Shown piece by piece: positions 1 to 7,012 of a stretch of 64,000 nt of DNA. The notes below the pieces were generated by a model. That model made no database searches. It was not told the DNA's origin and worked only from the letters and a program-made list of their open reading frames with translations. Position 1 is the stretch's first letter. The number at the start of each line of letters is the position of its first letter. The stretch spans positions 1 through 64,000 of the forward strand of contig NZ_AUKE01000005.1 of the NCBI RefSeq assembly GCF_000424585.1, given 5' to 3'. The position numbers were made by a program, and so were the translations under genes. This DNA is from Butyrivibrio sp. MC2013 (GTDB taxonomy: Bacteria > Bacillota > Clostridia > Lachnospirales > Lachnospiraceae).

Positions 1-186
1 ATCGTTTATATCAGGGACTTCCTCGGACATGAGGATATTTCCACAACGATGATTTACAGCCGTGCTGACAACAGGCTTAAAAACGAAGCAATTAACAAGC
101 TTGCGCCGAAGGTCACGGAGGATGCCGATTTTCAGGACTGGACAAAAGATCAGGATCTACTGTCATTCCTGAATTCTCTAAAGTAG
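1..186 (+). CDS. Tyrosine recombinase, C-terminal end (partial)
   Basis: Only the last 61 codons are in the window; the gene is open at base 1. The peptide holds the C-terminal catalytic signature of phage-integrase-type recombinases: LGHEDISTTMIY, with the GH pair and the nucleophilic Tyr about nine residues later. The tail (KNEAINKLAP, then a DQDLLSFLNSLK end) resembles the recombinases found in trios (RIT elements) in Clostridia, from memory of the family. It ends six bases before the first of several TTATGCC repeats, and beyond those lies a reverse transcriptase gene cut mid-domain. This suggests the recombinase belongs to an element inserted in that gene. The recombinase fold is secure; the RIT assignment is inference. 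Confidence 0.85.
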   Translation: MVYIRDFLGHEDISTTMIYSRADNRLKNEAINKLAPKVTEDADFQDWTKDQDLLSFLNSLK

Positions 187-191
187 GTGTG

Positions 192-290
192 TTATGCCGA
201 GTTATTGAAGCAAAGCCCCATGTTTCATTCATAGATTGATACTTTACTTGGCATAATAACTCGCTCGGCATAAGGTGGATTATGCCGAGC
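192..290. repeat. TTATGCC inverted-repeat cluster at the element end
   Basis: Four copies of a TTATGCC core lie between the recombinase stop and the broken RT: plus strand at 192-201 and 280-290, minus strand at 250-256 and 263-273. The last two form an 11-base perfect inverted repeat, GCTCGGCATAA (263-273) and TTATGCCGAGC (280-290), around a 6-base loop. RT homology stops exactly at this palindrome, so it is the likely terminal or recombination site of the inserted element. Confidence 0.6.
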
Positions 291-1031
291 TCCACATAAA
301 GATCCCTGAGGCACTCCCTTGGAGCCATTCTTTATTATGCTGCCATCCTTTTTCCCTACCAGCTTTCTCAGTTCATCTTTTGTCATTACAGGCTTGCCGC
401 TTGCATTTAGCTCTTTTATCCCTTTTTTGCCATTTTCCAGGCCCTTCATTTCCAGGATCTTATCAAGTTCTACGTAGGAGTACCTGGTTACAGACTTGAA
501 TACGTTGTAATAGTCCTTGCTCAGATTCTCTACACCAAGCAGGGCTTTTAGCTGTTTCTTGAGATATGTATGGTCCAGATTGTCAAAGAAGTCTTTGAAA
601 TCCCCGATTATCACAAGGCAATCATCTTCTTTTCTTATAAAAGAAAATGCCTCATGTGCAAAATGGATATTATTCTTACCAAGATTATTTCTGTAAGCTA
701 CCGAGACGTCATTAAGACCATCCTTGATCACCCGTTCATTATATTTTTCATTTATAAGATGCGAATAATATCTATAGATCCAGCTGTCCATATGAGCTGC
801 ATACTTGATATTCCTTACCTTTGGCTCGCCAGCTTTGATAGCTCCGTTTTCATCTGTGAGCTTCCTTGTTTTCATCTCATAATGAATAAATGGATAAAAG
901 GCATAGTGGGCCACATAATCAGGATCCTGTATCTTATCTAGACATGAATCCAGGGATACAGGGTAATCAAAGTGTGCATAGTGGGCAGGCTTCTTCTCTT
1001 CCCACTTCTTCACAAAATCATTATCAGCCAT
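225..1031 (-). pseudogene. Reverse transcriptase, UG/DRT2-like, truncated by insertion
   Basis: The first ~245 residues read as the N-terminal half of a defence-type reverse transcriptase: an HFDYPVS start region, AFYPFIHYEM, YAAHMDSWIYRYY, then VIIGDFKDFFDNLDH (first catalytic Asp motif) and KGVPQGS (RT motif 4). After VPQGSL the frame enters the TTATGCC palindrome near base 290 and ends in unrelated residues, so the YxDD motif and thumb are missing. The start is supported by GGGAG five bases upstream of the ATG. The motifs resemble my memory of DRT2 (UG2) enzymes, which use an upstream non-coding RNA as template, and such a structured stretch lies directly upstream here. RT identity is firm; the DRT2 label is moderate. 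Function is presumably lost unless the element excises. Confidence 0.75.
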
Positions 1032-1044
1032 ATTTTCTCCCTAA

Positions 1045-1345
1045 AAAGAGCAATACCCGCTGGTGGTGGCGGCAGTATGCCTAATTCACAGCGGGTATGT
1101 TTCTTCACTTCACCTTAGCGCCATAGCGCTATAAGTGAACTGCCTATGAAATTCTTAAGTGATAATTATTATATAATTATCAGAAAGGATCATATCGCAA
1201 TGATATCACTATTCGCAATTGCGCTGCTATTAGCTTGCGTAATCTCATATAGTTTATACCATGTCCCGTGTGATCGCACACGCAGACTGTATAATATCAT
1301 ATTGACATTAACCTTCGCCTCTGACACCGGTGCTAGTCAGAGTAG
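1045..1345 (-). ncRNA. Candidate template ncRNA upstream of the RT
   Basis: On the minus strand the 360 bases before the RT carry at least five separate hairpins: 1319-1342 (7-bp stem), 1267-1282 (6 bp, tetraloop), 1161-1181 (8 bp), 1109-1139 (13 paired positions with one mismatch and one G-U) and 1053-1098 (10-bp stem closing a 26-base loop), the last ending 22 bases before the RT start. Between the first and third hairpins, one minus-strand frame (1193-1336) has 48 codons without a stop. Known DRT2 loci have a structured RNA at this position, whose stop-free template is copied by rolling-circle reverse transcription. No boundary is certain and promoter elements are weak: there is a TATAAT on the minus strand at 1346-1351 without a good -35. 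Confidence 0.5.
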
Positions 1346-1394
1346 ATTATATAATACCACACCCTATTTTATTCATCCAATTTAGCGATTTATT

Positions 1395-2021
1395 TCAGTG
1401 ATTTTCATTCCAGTAATCTACTGCCGCATCATAGGCATCATCCTCATCCTCGTAATCATCCTCAAATTCAAAGAAATCCTCATACCTGTCATTGGCAAAG
1501 TCAGTTGCATTGTTGTAATCGTAAACATCATACAGATCAAACTTTTTGGATGAAGCGGACTTGCTTCCTGTAGAAGCTTTGCTACCACTCGATGAAGCGC
1601 TAGAGCTACGGCTTCCTGAGTAAGAGCTACTACTTCCCTTGCCAGACTTCTTATATGAGCTTGTAATCTTGCCACTAGCTTTATATTTAGAGCTATTACC
1701 AAATTCAGCTTTCAGTTTTTTATAACGCTCTTCAGATGCACGGTGTGACAGTTCTGCCATTTTTAATGACCTTGCAATTTCTTTATCCAGTTCAGCAATA
1801 CGGTCATAAAGCGCCTGATGTTCTTCGCAATATTCTTTACCTCTTAGCCTTTTCTCATCGCAATATTTACATAAATTGATACGCGGTGATACCACGTTGT
1901 TTATGGATATGACCCCATACATGACCACGCTCGCTATAAGAGTCCATTTCAAAACCACAAATATGTCGCTTCTTTTTTTCAGGCATTTTATTATTCTTTT
2001 AAATACGTTTTCCTTTTTCAT
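1395..2021 (-). CDS. Membrane protein with Cys/His hairpin, Ser-rich linker and acidic tail (paralog 2)
   Basis: I do not recognise a named family. The protein has a short basic N-terminus, one membrane helix (VLKWTLIASVVMYGVISI), then a CKYCDEKRLRGKEYCEEH segment that could bind a metal, a helical stretch (YDRIAELDKEIARSLKMAELS), a long Ser/Lys/Gly-rich low-complexity linker and a C-terminal block rich in Asp, Glu and Tyr ending DAAVDYWNENH. The start is placed at the ATG preceded by GGTGAAGCTT; the upstream ATG four codons earlier has no spaced ribosome binding site. It is a tandem duplicate of the next gene (2123-2713), with the same start context, and is probably co-transcribed with it behind the c-di-GMP riboswitch. 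Function is unknown; an envelope role is inferred. Confidence 0.75.
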   Translation of the reverse strand: MKKENVFKRIIKCLKKRSDIFVVLKWTLIASVVMYGVISINNVVSPRINLCKYCDEKRLRGKEYCEEHQALYDRIAELDKEIARSLKMAELSHRASEERYKKLKAEFGNSSKYKASGKITSSYKKSGKGSSSSYSGSRSSSASSSGSKASTGSKSASSKKFDLYDVYDYNNATDFANDRYEDFFEFEDDYEDEDDAYDAAVDYWNENH

Positions 2022-2122
2022 AAGCTTCACCATCCCTGTACATGACTATCTGCCTGCAATCTGCAGATCAGCACTCCATAATACGTTTTTTTACAAAAGA
2101 CTTTCTATTCTTTTGATCACAA

Positions 2123-2713
2123 TCAATGATTATCATCCCAATAATCTTCGGCTGCATCATAAGCATCATCTTCATCCTCAAACTCGTCTTCAAAGTCATA
2201 GAATTCGTCATACTTATCATCTGCAAAAGACTTCGAGCTGCCATAGTCATGAACATCATAGGGATCATAATCCTTGGAAGAATACGACTTGCCAGCTGTA
2301 GAAGTCTTGCTGCCGCTACCAGATCCATCGTTGCTCTGACCCGCATTACTCTTTGAGCCCACTTTACCTGCTGCCCTGTGATAATTTGTCCTTCTGCCCG
2401 ATCCGGTGCCCTCTTCTTCAGAACTCTCTTGTGATTGAGCCGCGCTTTTCCCTGCTTTATCCTCTTCTTTTTTGATCTTCTCATAGATGTCATATATTTC
2501 CTGATGTTCCCTGCAGTATTTTCTACCTATCAGCTTTCCCGCCTCGCAGCCGGGAAAATCGCACTTATTTATATACGGTGCCATGAGGCCATAAAAATAC
2601 AGCCAACCACATATGCTTATGGCTATAATCAGCACCACCCACAAAGCACCAACTACATTTACTCCAAATACATTAAGCTTCAAAAGCCTGGAAAAGAAAC
2701 TATCCTTTTTCAT
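2123..2713 (-). CDS. Membrane protein with Cys/His hairpin, Ser-rich linker and acidic tail (paralog 1)
   Basis: This is the first gene behind the c-di-GMP-I riboswitch and a paralog of the gene at 1395-2021. It has one membrane helix near residues 15-40 (VNVVGALWVVLIIAISICGWLYF), a CDFPGCEAGKLIGRKYCREH segment with spaced Cys and His, a short Lys/Glu helix, a Ser/Gly-rich linker and an acidic, aromatic C-terminus (DDKYDEFYDFEDEFEDEDD, then DYWDDNH). The conserved parts are the Cys/His segment and the acidic end; the linker diverges. The start used is the ATG after GGTGAAGATT, identical in layout to the sister gene. No enzyme motif is visible. c-di-GMP control suggests a surface or adhesion-related role, which is inference. 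Confidence 0.75.
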   Translation of the reverse strand: MKKDSFFSRLLKLNVFGVNVVGALWVVLIIAISICGWLYFYGLMAPYINKCDFPGCEAGKLIGRKYCREHQEIYDIYEKIKKEEDKAGKSAAQSQESSEEEGTGSGRRTNYHRAAGKVGSKSNAGQSNDGSGSGSKTSTAGKSYSSKDYDPYDVHDYGSSKSFADDKYDEFYDFEDEFEDEDDAYDAAEDYWDDNH

Positions 2714-2835
2714 AATCTTCACCATCCCTGTACGTGACTGCTGCGATCATCTGACCGGAGCTTCCGTCCTTTATATAGGATAAATTACTCTCTTATGCGT
2801 CCAATAAAAAGTGCCAGCTTCTTTCAATAAATAAA

Positions 2836-2855
2836 GGGAGCTGTTGCCAGCTCCC
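2836..2855 (-). terminator. Intrinsic terminator, riboswitch expression platform
   Basis: Minus strand: GGGAGCT, a 6-base loop GGCAAC, AGCTCCC, then TTTATTTATT. It lies between the c-di-GMP aptamer and the first gene of the paralog pair, so it can act as the platform of the switch. The loop GCAAC can pair with GTTGC at the aptamer 3' edge. Confidence 0.8.
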
Positions 2856-2865
2856 ATCTATCACG

Positions 2866-2935
2866 ATCGCAACTGGCTGACTCATTGAGTCCCTATAGCT
2901 TTGTGTCGCCGGATCACTCCGGTTTTACCCATATA
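2866..2935 (-). promoter_or_regulatory. Class I c-di-GMP riboswitch (GEMM-I)
   Basis: Minus strand shows the GEMM-I core: GGGTAAAACC, a stem capped by a GTGA (GNRA) tetraloop (CCGGA/TCCGG), CGACACAAAGC (family GACGCAAAGC), TATAGGGACT, and TCAGCCAGTTGC at the 3' edge. The double G before the A-run fits the G at the ligand-contact position that distinguishes c-di-GMP from cGAMP types. It is followed by an intrinsic terminator and the paralog pair. A near-identical core is found at 62004-62072. Confidence 0.88.
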
Positions 2936-3073
2936 TTCTTTTGTCAAATGCTATTAACTAATTTTATTATATTTTAGCAGCCACATTCAATACACAGTTA
3001 CTTCTGCGTGATAGCCATGATATTTTGCCGCAAATTTATGCATTTAGTTTTGCATCTCCATTACTCTGTTCCC

Positions 3074-3970
3074 TTATTTCCAACTCCGAGATGTGTGATC
3101 CCAATTTGTTAAATATTCCGTATCTCTTGCTATACTGTCTACAATTGGAAGCAGCATAGTCTTAAGCACCCCCACAACCTCTTCCAGCTCTACATTCACC
3201 AATGCTTTTTTCTTTTTCAGAAATGCTTTCCACCTGCTTTGATGGATCTCACTTTCTAAGAAATCATCCGAAAATGCAAATATATCATCAAATCCAGTAC
3301 CACGATGCTCAAAAGTTTCTCTGACCGCTTCCTTCAGTTCTATCCCATTAATGTCATATCGGCTGGCAAGTATGTAGATATCATAAAAATCCTTATATCT
3401 GCTATTTGCATCCCCCAAAGAAACAATAGCCTCAAACTTCTCGGATATAACCGATGAGATTGAATAGGCGTAAATCTGAGGCACTTCCATATCGAGCATC
3501 ACTGGGAAATCCATCTTCACTCTTTCAGGATAAATGACATCACCAAATCCGATATCTATCGATACCGGGATCTTAGTCCTGTCCAAATATGCCATTATAG
3601 ATATATTCACACCATGATATTCCTTAAACTCTGTGATATCCTTGACATCCAAAGTGTCTAGATCAAACCGTAGCGCATCATCACACTCAAAAGAAAATAT
3701 GTTTTCAAAAATCTCCCTCATATCTTCCACATTATTCGGAATATTCTCTACTAGAAGGTCAATATCTCTTGTAGCCCTGGCAAACTCGCCATCGAATAGA
3801 GCATAGAGAAAAATACCGCCCTTAAGTGTAAAACGTTCCTTATATTCTGACATCGATAGTCTGTATACGGTTCTCTCCAACCCATACGCCGTCAGCGCTT
3901 CCTGAAATGTCTTTCCACTTGAAAAAGCCTGGTTCTTCAATCTATCTTTTACCGAAATTGCACTTATCAT
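3074..3970 (-). CDS. abiEii: AbiEii-type nucleotidyltransferase toxin
   Basis: Toxin of a type IV toxin-antitoxin/abortive-infection pair. Members of this family transfer nucleotides to RNA substrates; the substrate here is not deducible. Visible motifs are KGGIFLY (G-G of the nucleotidyltransferase core), ATRDIDLLV (the D-x-D metal site), IDIGFGD (third acidic motif), SEKFEAIVSLG and KDFYDIY, in the order expected for AbiEii/AbiGii proteins. At 298 residues it is full length. Its start overlaps the stop of the upstream antitoxin by four bases (ATGA), so translation is coupled. The operon has its own promoter with a palindrome at -35. It sits in the AT-rich left accessory part next to a broken RT system, consistent with a small defence cluster. 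Confidence 0.9.
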   Translation of the reverse strand: MISAISVKDRLKNQAFSSGKTFQEALTAYGLERTVYRLSMSEYKERFTLKGGIFLYALFDGEFARATRDIDLLVENIPNNVEDMREIFENIFSFECDDALRFDLDTLDVKDITEFKEYHGVNISIMAYLDRTKIPVSIDIGFGDVIYPERVKMDFPVMLDMEVPQIYAYSISSVISEKFEAIVSLGDANSRYKDFYDIYILASRYDINGIELKEAVRETFEHRGTGFDDIFAFSDDFLESEIHQSRWKAFLKKKKALVNVELEEVVGVLKTMLLPIVDSIARDTEYLTNWDHTSRSWK

Positions 3971-4554
3971 ACGAGAACCTCCAGGTACTGCCGCATTACC
4001 TTATCGCATTTCATCAGCTCTGCATATTTTAGCAGTCGGTTCAGATTACGATCCTTTCTCTTTAGATAAGTCACAAGAATTTCCTTTGTTTCTTCAATAC
4101 CGACCTTTTCTTTATAAAATACGATATCAACAACGGTCTTCTCTATATCATAAATCCGGAATTCATTCCCGCCTTCTTTAACCGTAGTAACTCCAAGATC
4201 ATATCTGTTATCAGTATAATGATGAACACTCATCTGTGGCCAATCCGGCATAGTGGACACCTTCGCTTTCCTCGGAATAGCAACATCCACAGCATCTGGA
4301 ATGAATGTCGTCAGATGATAATACACCGCTGCACTTAGCAGGCATATCACGCCTTTCGGTGCAAAAGCTTCCGCATAATAGAAGTCCGATTCCTCTCCGT
4401 GATATTCTGCATTCTCATAATATTTCTTATTCAGTTTTATAAGTTTTCCCTCATCGACAAGCTTACTGACCTTATACTGTGAAAAGCCTTTTTCCTTAAG
4501 CTCCTGCATGGAAAATATCTTCTGATCTTCAGGGAGCATTGTTGTGCATGCCAT
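3967..4554 (-). CDS. abiEi: AbiEi-type antitoxin/transcriptional autoregulator
   Basis: This is the first gene of the abiE operon. It starts with a winged-helix region (FSMQELKEKGFSQYKVSKLVDEGKLIKLNKKYYEN), followed by the typical AbiEi block (GVICLLSAAVYYHLTTFIP, then VAIPRKA and RIYDIEKTVVDIVF). AbiEi proteins block the cognate AbiEii toxin without direct binding and repress their own promoter by binding inverted repeats. The ATG at 4554 is preferred over a GTG three codons earlier because GAGGTG lies six bases upstream of the ATG. The protein overlaps abiEii by four bases. A palindrome over the -35 of its promoter is a good candidate operator. Confidence 0.88.
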   Translation of the reverse strand: MACTTMLPEDQKIFSMQELKEKGFSQYKVSKLVDEGKLIKLNKKYYENAEYHGEESDFYYAEAFAPKGVICLLSAAVYYHLTTFIPDAVDVAIPRKAKVSTMPDWPQMSVHHYTDNRYDLGVTTVKEGGNEFRIYDIEKTVVDIVFYKEKVGIEETKEILVTYLKRKDRNLNRLLKYAELMKCDKVMRQYLEVLV

Positions 4555-4619
4555 CTTTTCCACCTCAGCCTTATTTGGTTTATTTACGGCATTTTGATTC
4601 TTTGCCGAATTTCAATTAA

Positions 4620-4652
4620 ATAATACAATCAAAAACCGCTGATTGTCAATCA
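4620..4652 (-). promoter_or_regulatory. abiE promoter with palindromic operator
   Basis: Minus strand: TTGACA (4644-4649), an 18-base spacer and TATTAT (4620-4625). The -35 lies inside the palindrome TGATTGACAATCA (4640-4652), and a TTGATTG half-copy repeats in the spacer. The -10 is about 65 bases upstream of the abiEi start. Confidence 0.75.
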
Positions 4653-4722
4653 AAATCTGAAGCGCCCCCAGCGCGCGTGCCACAGATCCGTTTCCATTCA
4701 CAGCTATATCTCAATAAATTAA

Positions 4723-4742
4723 GGGAGCTGTCGCCAGCTCCC
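4723..4742 (-). terminator. Intrinsic terminator after the esterase gene
   Basis: Minus strand: GGGAGCT, loop GGCGAC, AGCTCCC, then TTAATTTATT, 29 bases past the esterase stop. About 38 bases here are nearly identical to the riboswitch terminator at 2836-2855, including ATCTATCACG on the far side. Confidence 0.8.
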
Positions 4743-4770
4743 ATCTATCACGTCATCAAAATACATTCCT

Positions 4771-5691
4771 TCATTCCTCACACTGCCTTCTGATCCAGCC
4801 TGTAAAGCCTTCAGGAAAGCGCTCATCATAAGGAGTCCCGTCCAGATAGATCAGGTTGGTCTGAACCTGTACGATGACGCAGTGCTGACCCATTTCAAAT
4901 CCAAAATTCACAGATGCTACGCCTCCGTCGCCATTCTTCACCCACTCGGGAAAATACATCTCACATCCGGGCATGTCTTCCAGGTCCTTTAGTCTGGGTA
5001 CAATATGTTCCGCAAAGCTGCACAGCTCATCCCTTTTGCCATGCATTACCAGCACTTTTACACCTAAGCCTCCAATGCGCATCAGTTCATCTCTATCAGG
5101 GATATAGCCGGAAGCAATTGGCACAGCTATATCAAACAGCTCTGTATAGTTTTCTGTCATCGCCCATGACATCCACCCACCGGAGGATCCGCCTATGATG
5201 GCTGTTTTTGACAGATTAGCTTTGAAATCTGCCTTAAGCTTCCTCACAAGATCTGCCAAAGGCTCAAAATACTCCGGAGACCAGGAGCCTTCCAGTTCAC
5301 CATTCACCCACTTTTCATTTGCAAGTGGCACCAGGATAAACGCTCCGCCTCCAATCGACCTTTGATACTCCTCTGATGCAAACTGCTCTCCACCACTATG
5401 TCCCACGGTATTGATACCATCCGCACAGTTAAAGCCATGTATCCATACAAGAAGGGGATATTTACCACTTTTATCTGCCCCGTGATTCAAGGGATTGTAG
5501 AGATAGTATCTGATACGCCCTGTCTTTTCGCTGGGAAACTCATAGTACTCAAATCTATCAAAGTATTTTCCAAATTCATATGACTGCCTGTAGCTGATGG
5601 ATTCACCAGGGTCTATATCCCCTGCCCAAGGAGGCAGGATATTCTCCTTTTTGTGTTCCGCATCCCATGTGGTTTCCTTGATCTCTCCCAT
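4771..5691 (-). CDS. Alpha/beta-hydrolase (esterase/peptidase-like)
   Basis: A 306-residue cytoplasmic alpha/beta-hydrolase with no signal peptide. The fold markers are LLVWIHGFN (oxyanion HG), IIGGSSGGWMSWA (nucleophile elbow G-x-S-x-G), VLVMHGKRDE (Asp region) and a late His in MGQHCV. The best matches from memory are prolyl-oligopeptidase-like or feruloyl/acetyl esterase families of gut Firmicutes. The substrate cannot be assigned; the sugar transporter and carboxylesterase downstream on the chromosome suggest a role in removing acyl groups from imported glycans. It is transcribed alone, with a terminator 29 bases after the stop and a 20-bp tandem repeat in its upstream region. Confidence 0.8.
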   Translation of the reverse strand: MGEIKETTWDAEHKKENILPPWAGDIDPGESISYRQSYEFGKYFDRFEYYEFPSEKTGRIRYYLYNPLNHGADKSGKYPLLVWIHGFNCADGINTVGHSGGEQFASEEYQRSIGGGAFILVPLANEKWVNGELEGSWSPEYFEPLADLVRKLKADFKANLSKTAIIGGSSGGWMSWAMTENYTELFDIAVPIASGYIPDRDELMRIGGLGVKVLVMHGKRDELCSFAEHIVPRLKDLEDMPGCEMYFPEWVKNGDGGVASVNFGFEMGQHCVIVQVQTNLIYLDGTPYDERFPEGFTGWIRRQCEE

Positions 5692-5727
5692 ATTTTCCCC
5701 TCGCTTTTATCTGTTTTTTCGCCTTTG

Positions 5728-5845
5728 TTATATCTTGTTATAGTCTATTATATCTTGTTATAGTCTATTATATCTTGTTATAGTCTGTTATATCTTGTTA
5801 TAGTCTGTTATATTTTTGATTTTATGTTATATCTTGTTATAGTTT
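5728..5845. repeat. 20-bp tandem repeat
   Basis: Four consecutive copies of TTATATCTTGTTATAGTCTA (last base A or G) run from 5728 to 5807, with a diverged fifth and a partial sixth copy to about 5845. The array starts 37 bases upstream of the esterase ATG and occupies its promoter region; on the minus strand each unit contains TATAAC. There are no spacers, so it is not a CRISPR. Confidence 0.9.
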
Positions 5846-5886
5846 TTGGTCAATGAACGATACTGTCTTTGCGGTAGACATAAACA

Positions 5887-6125
5887 GCCCTCGGCGGTGG
5901 TATTCTTCATGGATCTCGCTGTTCTTGCTGTAGACATAAAACAGCCTTCGGCTGTGATCATTATCATGGATCCTGCGATTTCATGGCTGCGTAGACGAGA
6001 CCAGCAGATCATGAGTGCCTATGCACGATATGATCTGCGCTTTGGGCTCGTCGCAGCGTCCAGCCATGCGAGCAGGATTTATGATAATATCACACCGAAG
6101 GCGTCCTTATACCACCGCCGAGGGC
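5887..6125. repeat. Large imperfect inverted repeat with hairpin units
   Basis: A 17-base sequence at 5887-5903 (GCCCTCGGCGGTGGTAT) returns exactly inverted at 6109-6125. Inside, 5941-5990 and the minus strand of about 6055-6103 are two copies of a hairpin unit of the form GCCTTCGG..ATTATCAT..ATCC.GC..GCATGGCTG. The centre holds GCAGATCAT and its complement ATGATCTGC near 6004-6038. A related unit stands at 30547-30586. The block fills the gap between the esterase and the sugar ABC operon. Confidence 0.75.
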
Positions 6126-6133
6126 GTAATATT

Positions 6134-7003
6134 TCACCCCTTCACGGAGCCGATGAGTACACCTTTTATGAAGTATTTTTGGACGAAGGGGTACACCATG
6201 AGTATAGGCACCGTCGCCACCATCACCGTAGCGGCCTTCACCGTCTCACTGGAGATCGCTTCCTCCGCCCTGACTGAGATGCCGCTGGAGGACATGGCAG
6301 ACTGGGCATTGGAGAGGATCTCCCTCAGGACCGCCTGTAATGACCAGTGATCCTTGGATATGATGTAGAGGATCGTAGAGAAATAGTCATTCCAATAGCC
6401 CACTGCTGTGAAGAGAGCTATGGTAGCCAGTACTGCCTTGGACAGGGGCATCACTATGCGAAAGAAGATAGTCAGGTCATTGGCCCCGTCTATCCTTGCA
6501 GATTCCTCAAGGCTGGCAGGAATGCCGGCAAAAGAGTTCTTTAATATAAAGATATTCCAGGCAGATAATAGTCCAGGCAGTATCAGCGCCCCGTAGCTGT
6601 CTATCAGATGCAGCTCCTTGACCAAGAGGTAATTGGGTATCATGCCTCCACCAAAGAGCATGGTAAAAAAGATCATTCCTATAAAGAACTTTCTCCCCGG
6701 CATATCTTTTTTGCTAAGAGGATATGCCAGCATAGCTGATACCAATACTCCCATGACAGTACCCACAAGGGTCACTATCACTGATACTCTAAAGCCCGTC
6801 CATACCGACTTATTCCTTAGTACCGACCAGTAAGACTTTAGATTCAGTCCCTTTGGCACTGCGAACATCCCGCCGCTTGCAGCCTTTACAGGATCAGAGA
6901 GAGAATACATCATTTCATGCCAGAAGGGATATATCATGATCAGGGACAGCAAGGTCAAGATCAGTATTATCACATAGTCTACCACGTCATATTTTCGTCT
7001 CAT
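6134..7003 (-). CDS. Sugar ABC transporter permease (LplC/YtcP-like)
   Basis: An inner-membrane permease of 289 residues with six predicted helices, and the EAA loop that docks the ATPase: LEESARIDGANDLTIFFRIVMPL. The sequence (YPFWHEMMYSLSDP near the N-terminus, GVLIGSVKG at the C-terminus) is typical of the LplC/YtcP branch, which pairs with LplB permeases and LplA-type lipoproteins to import oligosaccharides. It is the last gene of the operon, 9 bases after the preceding permease. No ATPase gene is present; these systems usually share a multitask ATPase encoded elsewhere. The substrate is not deducible. The repeat block at 5887-6125 starts right after its stop. Confidence 0.92.
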   Translation of the reverse strand: MRRKYDVVDYVIILILTLLSLIMIYPFWHEMMYSLSDPVKAASGGMFAVPKGLNLKSYWSVLRNKSVWTGFRVSVIVTLVGTVMGVLVSAMLAYPLSKKDMPGRKFFIGMIFFTMLFGGGMIPNYLLVKELHLIDSYGALILPGLLSAWNIFILKNSFAGIPASLEESARIDGANDLTIFFRIVMPLSKAVLATIALFTAVGYWNDYFSTILYIISKDHWSLQAVLREILSNAQSAMSSSGISVRAEEAISSETVKAATVMVATVPILMVYPFVQKYFIKGVLIGSVKG

Positions 7004-7012
7004 AGCTCCCCC

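Noticed and set aside
1290-1307. TATAAT (1290-1295) followed by TTGACA (1302-1307) on the plus strand
   Set aside because: The elements are in the wrong order for a normal promoter. They could form one only across a concatemer junction, which I cannot show.
1146-1385. A 79-codon plus-strand ORF across the hairpin region upstream of the RT
   Set aside because: It has no ribosome site and covers the inverted repeats of the candidate ncRNA. It is more simply the complement of a structured RNA.
5728-5845. 20-bp repeats considered as a CRISPR array
   Set aside because: The units are directly adjacent without spacers and no cas genes are near.
5827-6012. 61-codon minus-strand ORF in the repeat block
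   Set aside because: It runs through the inverted repeat and its peptide repeats itself as the DNA does; no ribosome site.
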